From Candidatus Roseilinea sp. NK_OTU-006 (GTDB lineage: Bacteria > Chloroflexota > Anaerolineae > J036 > Brachytrichaceae), in assembly GCF_012931985.1 (NCBI RefSeq), contig NZ_JAAFGM010000003.1, forward strand, positions 124,001 to 188,000: a DNA stretch of 64,000 nucleotides, written 5' to 3'. The translations under genes and the position numbers were made by a program. Below, in pieces: positions 62,073 through 64,000 of the stretch (positions are counted from its first letter, which is position 1; every line of letters starts with the position of its first letter). The notes under the pieces are model-generated. The model did no database searches and was not told where the DNA came from. It worked only from the letters and a program-made list of their open reading frames with translations.

Positions 62073-63362
62073 ATGGATGAAGCACGCCGTGACGAACAGT
62101 CTATGCAGTATGGCTTTCAATCTACCCTGTGGTCTAACGAGCCGATGAGCGTCTCGGAGTTGACGGCGCACATCAAAGACCTGATGGAGGATGATCCGAC
62201 GCTCTCAGACGTGCGCATCGCCGGCGAGGTCAGCAACCTGTCTCGCCCGGCATCCGGTCATCTCTATTTCACGCTCAAAGATGCGGCGTCGCAAATCCGA
62301 TGCGTAATGTGGCGCAGCCAGGCGGCGCGGGCGGCGCGCGCGCTGCAGAACGGCGACGCTATCATCGCGCGCGGCCGGGTGAGCGTCTATGAGCGGGACG
62401 GGATATACCAGCTCTACGTCGAGTCGCTGGTTGCGCAGGGCGCCGGCGACCTGAACGTGGAGTTTGAGCGGCTCAAGCGCAAGCTGGAGGCCGAGGGCTT
62501 GTTCGATTCAGCGCGCAAGCGGCCGCTGCCGGCCTTCCCGCGCGTGCTGGGCGTCGTCACGTCGCCCACCGGCGCGGCGTTCCAGGACATTTTGAACGTG
62601 CTCCGACGGCGCTATCCGCTCGTCGAGGTCGTGCTGGCGCCGACGGCGGTGCAGGGCGAAGAAGCGCCGGAACAGATCGTCCGCGCGATCCAGCGACTGG
62701 ACGCGCTTGGGGCGTGCGATGTGATCCTCGTCGCGCGCGGCGGCGGCAGCCTGGAAGAGCTGTGGGCGTTCAACGATGAGCGCGTGGTGCGCGCGATCGC
62801 GGCTTCGCGTGTGCCCGTAGTGAGCGGCGTGGGGCACGAGATTGATTTCACGCTGGCCGACTTCGCCGCCGATGTGCGCGCGCCTACGCCTTCGGCTGCC
62901 GCCGAGATCATCACGCCCGACATCAACGAACTGCGCATGCACGTGGACGCGCTGAGCGCCGCGATGGTGGCGCGCGTCTCGGTGCGGATCGCCGATGCCG
63001 GCGCGCGATTCGCCGCGTTACAGCGCGCGCTGCGTCTGCTCAGCCCGGCCAGCCAGTTGACCCGATGGCGCGAAAAGATGCTCGACCTGAGCCGGCGGTT
63101 GACCACTGCACAGATCAATCGGCTGGCGTTGACGCGCCTGCGCCTGGAAGGGCTGCGCGCACATTTGGAGGACATCGGGCCGGCGGCGACGCTGGCGCGT
63201 GGCTATGCGATCGTCCGGCGTGCCGATGAGCAACTGGTGCGCTCGGTGGGTGATGCGCGCGCTGGCGATGTGCTGCGCGTGACGGTGTCCGACGGCGAAT
63301 TTCGCGCGCGCGTCACCGACAATCCTGCCGCTCAGATCGAAGGTCGGCGGACGAACGCGTAG
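62073..63362 (+). CDS. xseA: Exodeoxyribonuclease VII large subunit
   Basis: A 429-residue subunit. The N-terminal OB-fold (IAGEVSNLSRPASGHLYFTL) is followed by the catalytic domain with VVTSPTGAAFQDIL, ARGGGSLEELWAFNDE and SGVGHEIDFTLADFAADVRAPTPSAAAE, then a coiled coil and a C-terminal ATLARGYAIV segment. With XseB (not in the window) it degrades single-stranded DNA. ATG 62073 follows the DUF2723 stop by 5 bp; ATG 62103 is an alternative. The 3' end overlaps the next, convergent gene by 31 nt. Confidence 0.95.
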   Translation: MDEARRDEQSMQYGFQSTLWSNEPMSVSELTAHIKDLMEDDPTLSDVRIAGEVSNLSRPASGHLYFTLKDAASQIRCVMWRSQAARAARALQNGDAIIARGRVSVYERDGIYQLYVESLVAQGAGDLNVEFERLKRKLEAEGLFDSARKRPLPAFPRVLGVVTSPTGAAFQDILNVLRRRYPLVEVVLAPTAVQGEEAPEQIVRAIQRLDALGACDVILVARGGGSLEELWAFNDERVVRAIAASRVPVVSGVGHEIDFTLADFAADVRAPTPSAAAEIITPDINELRMHVDALSAAMVARVSVRIADAGARFAALQRALRLLSPASQLTRWREKMLDLSRRLTTAQINRLALTRLRLEGLRAHLEDIGPAATLARGYAIVRRADEQLVRSVGDARAGDVLRVTVSDGEFRARVTDNPAAQIEGRRTNA

Positions 63363-64000
63363 ATCACGGCCGCAGCGATGGCGACCAGCAGCGCCAGCGG
63401 CAACCTGGGTAGATCCGGCGTGGCCTGGATGCTCAGGCCGGCCAGTTGCGTCAGAGCCAGCAGCGCGGCTGTGAACGCCGATGAATCCGGCAGCGTCCAG
63501 GTGAACGCGTCTCCCCATTGCCAGTAGAACCCGATGAACACCCAAAGCTGGACGATCGCGATCATCCCCAGCGCACCCAGGGCGGCGACGATTGCCTCGA
63601 AGACGTCTTCGCATGAACCGCTGGTGAACGCGATGGCCACACCGATCAGCCCCATCAGTGCGCTGGAGCTGCGCGCCCACTCGCCGAGCGTCGCCGTCGG
63701 ATCCCCGTCTGGGAAGAGCGATAGCGACAGGCGTCCGCCGCGCGCGACGAAGAAGAGCACTGCCCACGCGACCAGATAGGCGAGCGCGCCGGCTGCGGGT
63801 CGGATAAGTTGCCGGTTCACGATCAGCCCGGTCGTCAGCAGTAAGAGCAGGCTGGCGCCGGCGGCCAGGGGCAGGCGCGTGATGCGTTCGGTGTTCAGCC
63901 GAGCGCTCGCCGCCTGCCTGACCGATTGGTTCAATTCGGCGAGCCACTTAGCGTAGCTGATTGTATCGCCCGCAGCTAGGCGATCTTCGTAGCGGCGCAG
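63332..64000 (-). CDS. Membrane protein, 5' end beyond the window
   Basis: The frame has no stop up to the right edge, reading LRRYEDRLAAGDTISYAKWL before residues otherwise starting at TTG 63934, so the gene is probably longer than the 200 residues seen from that TTG. At least five hydrophobic segments are visible (for example AAGASLLLLLTTGLIVN, and a C-terminal LPLALLVAIAAAVIYAFV). No family motif recognised. Its stop overlaps the xseA 3' end by 31 nt on the opposite strand. Confidence 0.65.
   Translation of the reverse strand: MRRYEDRLAAGDTISYAKWLAELNQSVRQAASARLNTERITRLPLAAGASLLLLLTTGLIVNRQLIRPAAGALAYLVAWAVLFFVARGGRLSLSLFPDGDPTATLGEWARSSSALMGLIGVAIAFTSGSCEDVFEAIVAALGALGMIAIVQLWVFIGFYWQWGDAFTWTLPDSSAFTAALLALTQLAGLSIQATPDLPRLPLALLVAIAAAVIYAFVRRPSI

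Overview
This is a GC-rich bacterial chromosomal window with dense, mostly single-copy housekeeping genes on both strands. I see no rRNA, tRNA, CRISPR array, transposase or integrase. The gene families suggest Chloroflexota, perhaps an Anaerolineae or Roseilinea-like lineage. The clues are a CrtY-type lycopene cyclase with a CrtI-type desaturase and a geranylgeranyl reductase, a DUF2723 membrane glycosyltransferase-like protein, an HNH-carrying MrfA-type helicase, and short degenerate heptamer repeats inside and between genes. The taxonomic call is inference from family recognition, not proof.

Layout. 1-1.4 kb: the end of a sugar kinase, an SDR dehydrogenase and a small zincin. 1.7-9.5 kb: carB, a DEAD-box helicase with an embedded HNH nuclease domain, a quinone oxidoreductase and a phosphoribosyltransferase. 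9.5-13.8 kb: a ParB-like protein, then on the minus strand a B12-binding mutase subunit, MeaB and a histidine phosphatase, plus rsmG. 13.9-22.1 kb: pgk, a secreted glycosidase, mnmA with its cysteine desulfurase, a WecG-type glycosyltransferase and a cyclic-nucleotide/PH-domain membrane protein. 22.2-26.2 kb: def, a GNAT protein, a membrane protein and tsaE-tsaB-rimI. 26.2-31.7 kb: a conserved hypothetical, an SRPBCC protein, a glutaminyl cyclase lipoprotein, a HerA-like ATPase and a QueF-like protein. 31.8-36.2 kb: AraC/PhyH, a fucose-isomerase-like protein, and an HxlR regulator divergent from a protoglobin. 36.2-48.8 kb: lycopene cyclase, M19 dipeptidase, an SOS-box-controlled mini-FtsK with a membrane partner, CrtI-type desaturase, smc, an esterase, a Cas4-like mini-protein, PrsW and geranylgeranyl reductase. 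48.9-64 kb: homocysteine methyltransferase, amidase, fabI, a duplicated-domain lipoprotein, a Gfo/Idh/MocA oxidoreductase, CopD, a methyltransferase, an epimerase, a tandem-HTH regulator, GT4, DUF2723, xseA and a partial membrane protein.

Three themes cut across the window. First, many genes have a TANAAT-like -10 box only 6-10 nt upstream of the start codon and no Shine-Dalgarno, which implies leaderless mRNAs. Second, 7-nt-periodic repeats sit in-frame inside several genes and in one intergenic gap. Third, the most distinctive unit is at 38.67-40.19 kb. There a near-consensus promoter has a GAAC-N4-GTTC (LexA-type) palindrome filling its spacer and drives a soluble FtsK motor followed by a two-TM, proline-rich protein. 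It looks like a split, damage-inducible FtsK.
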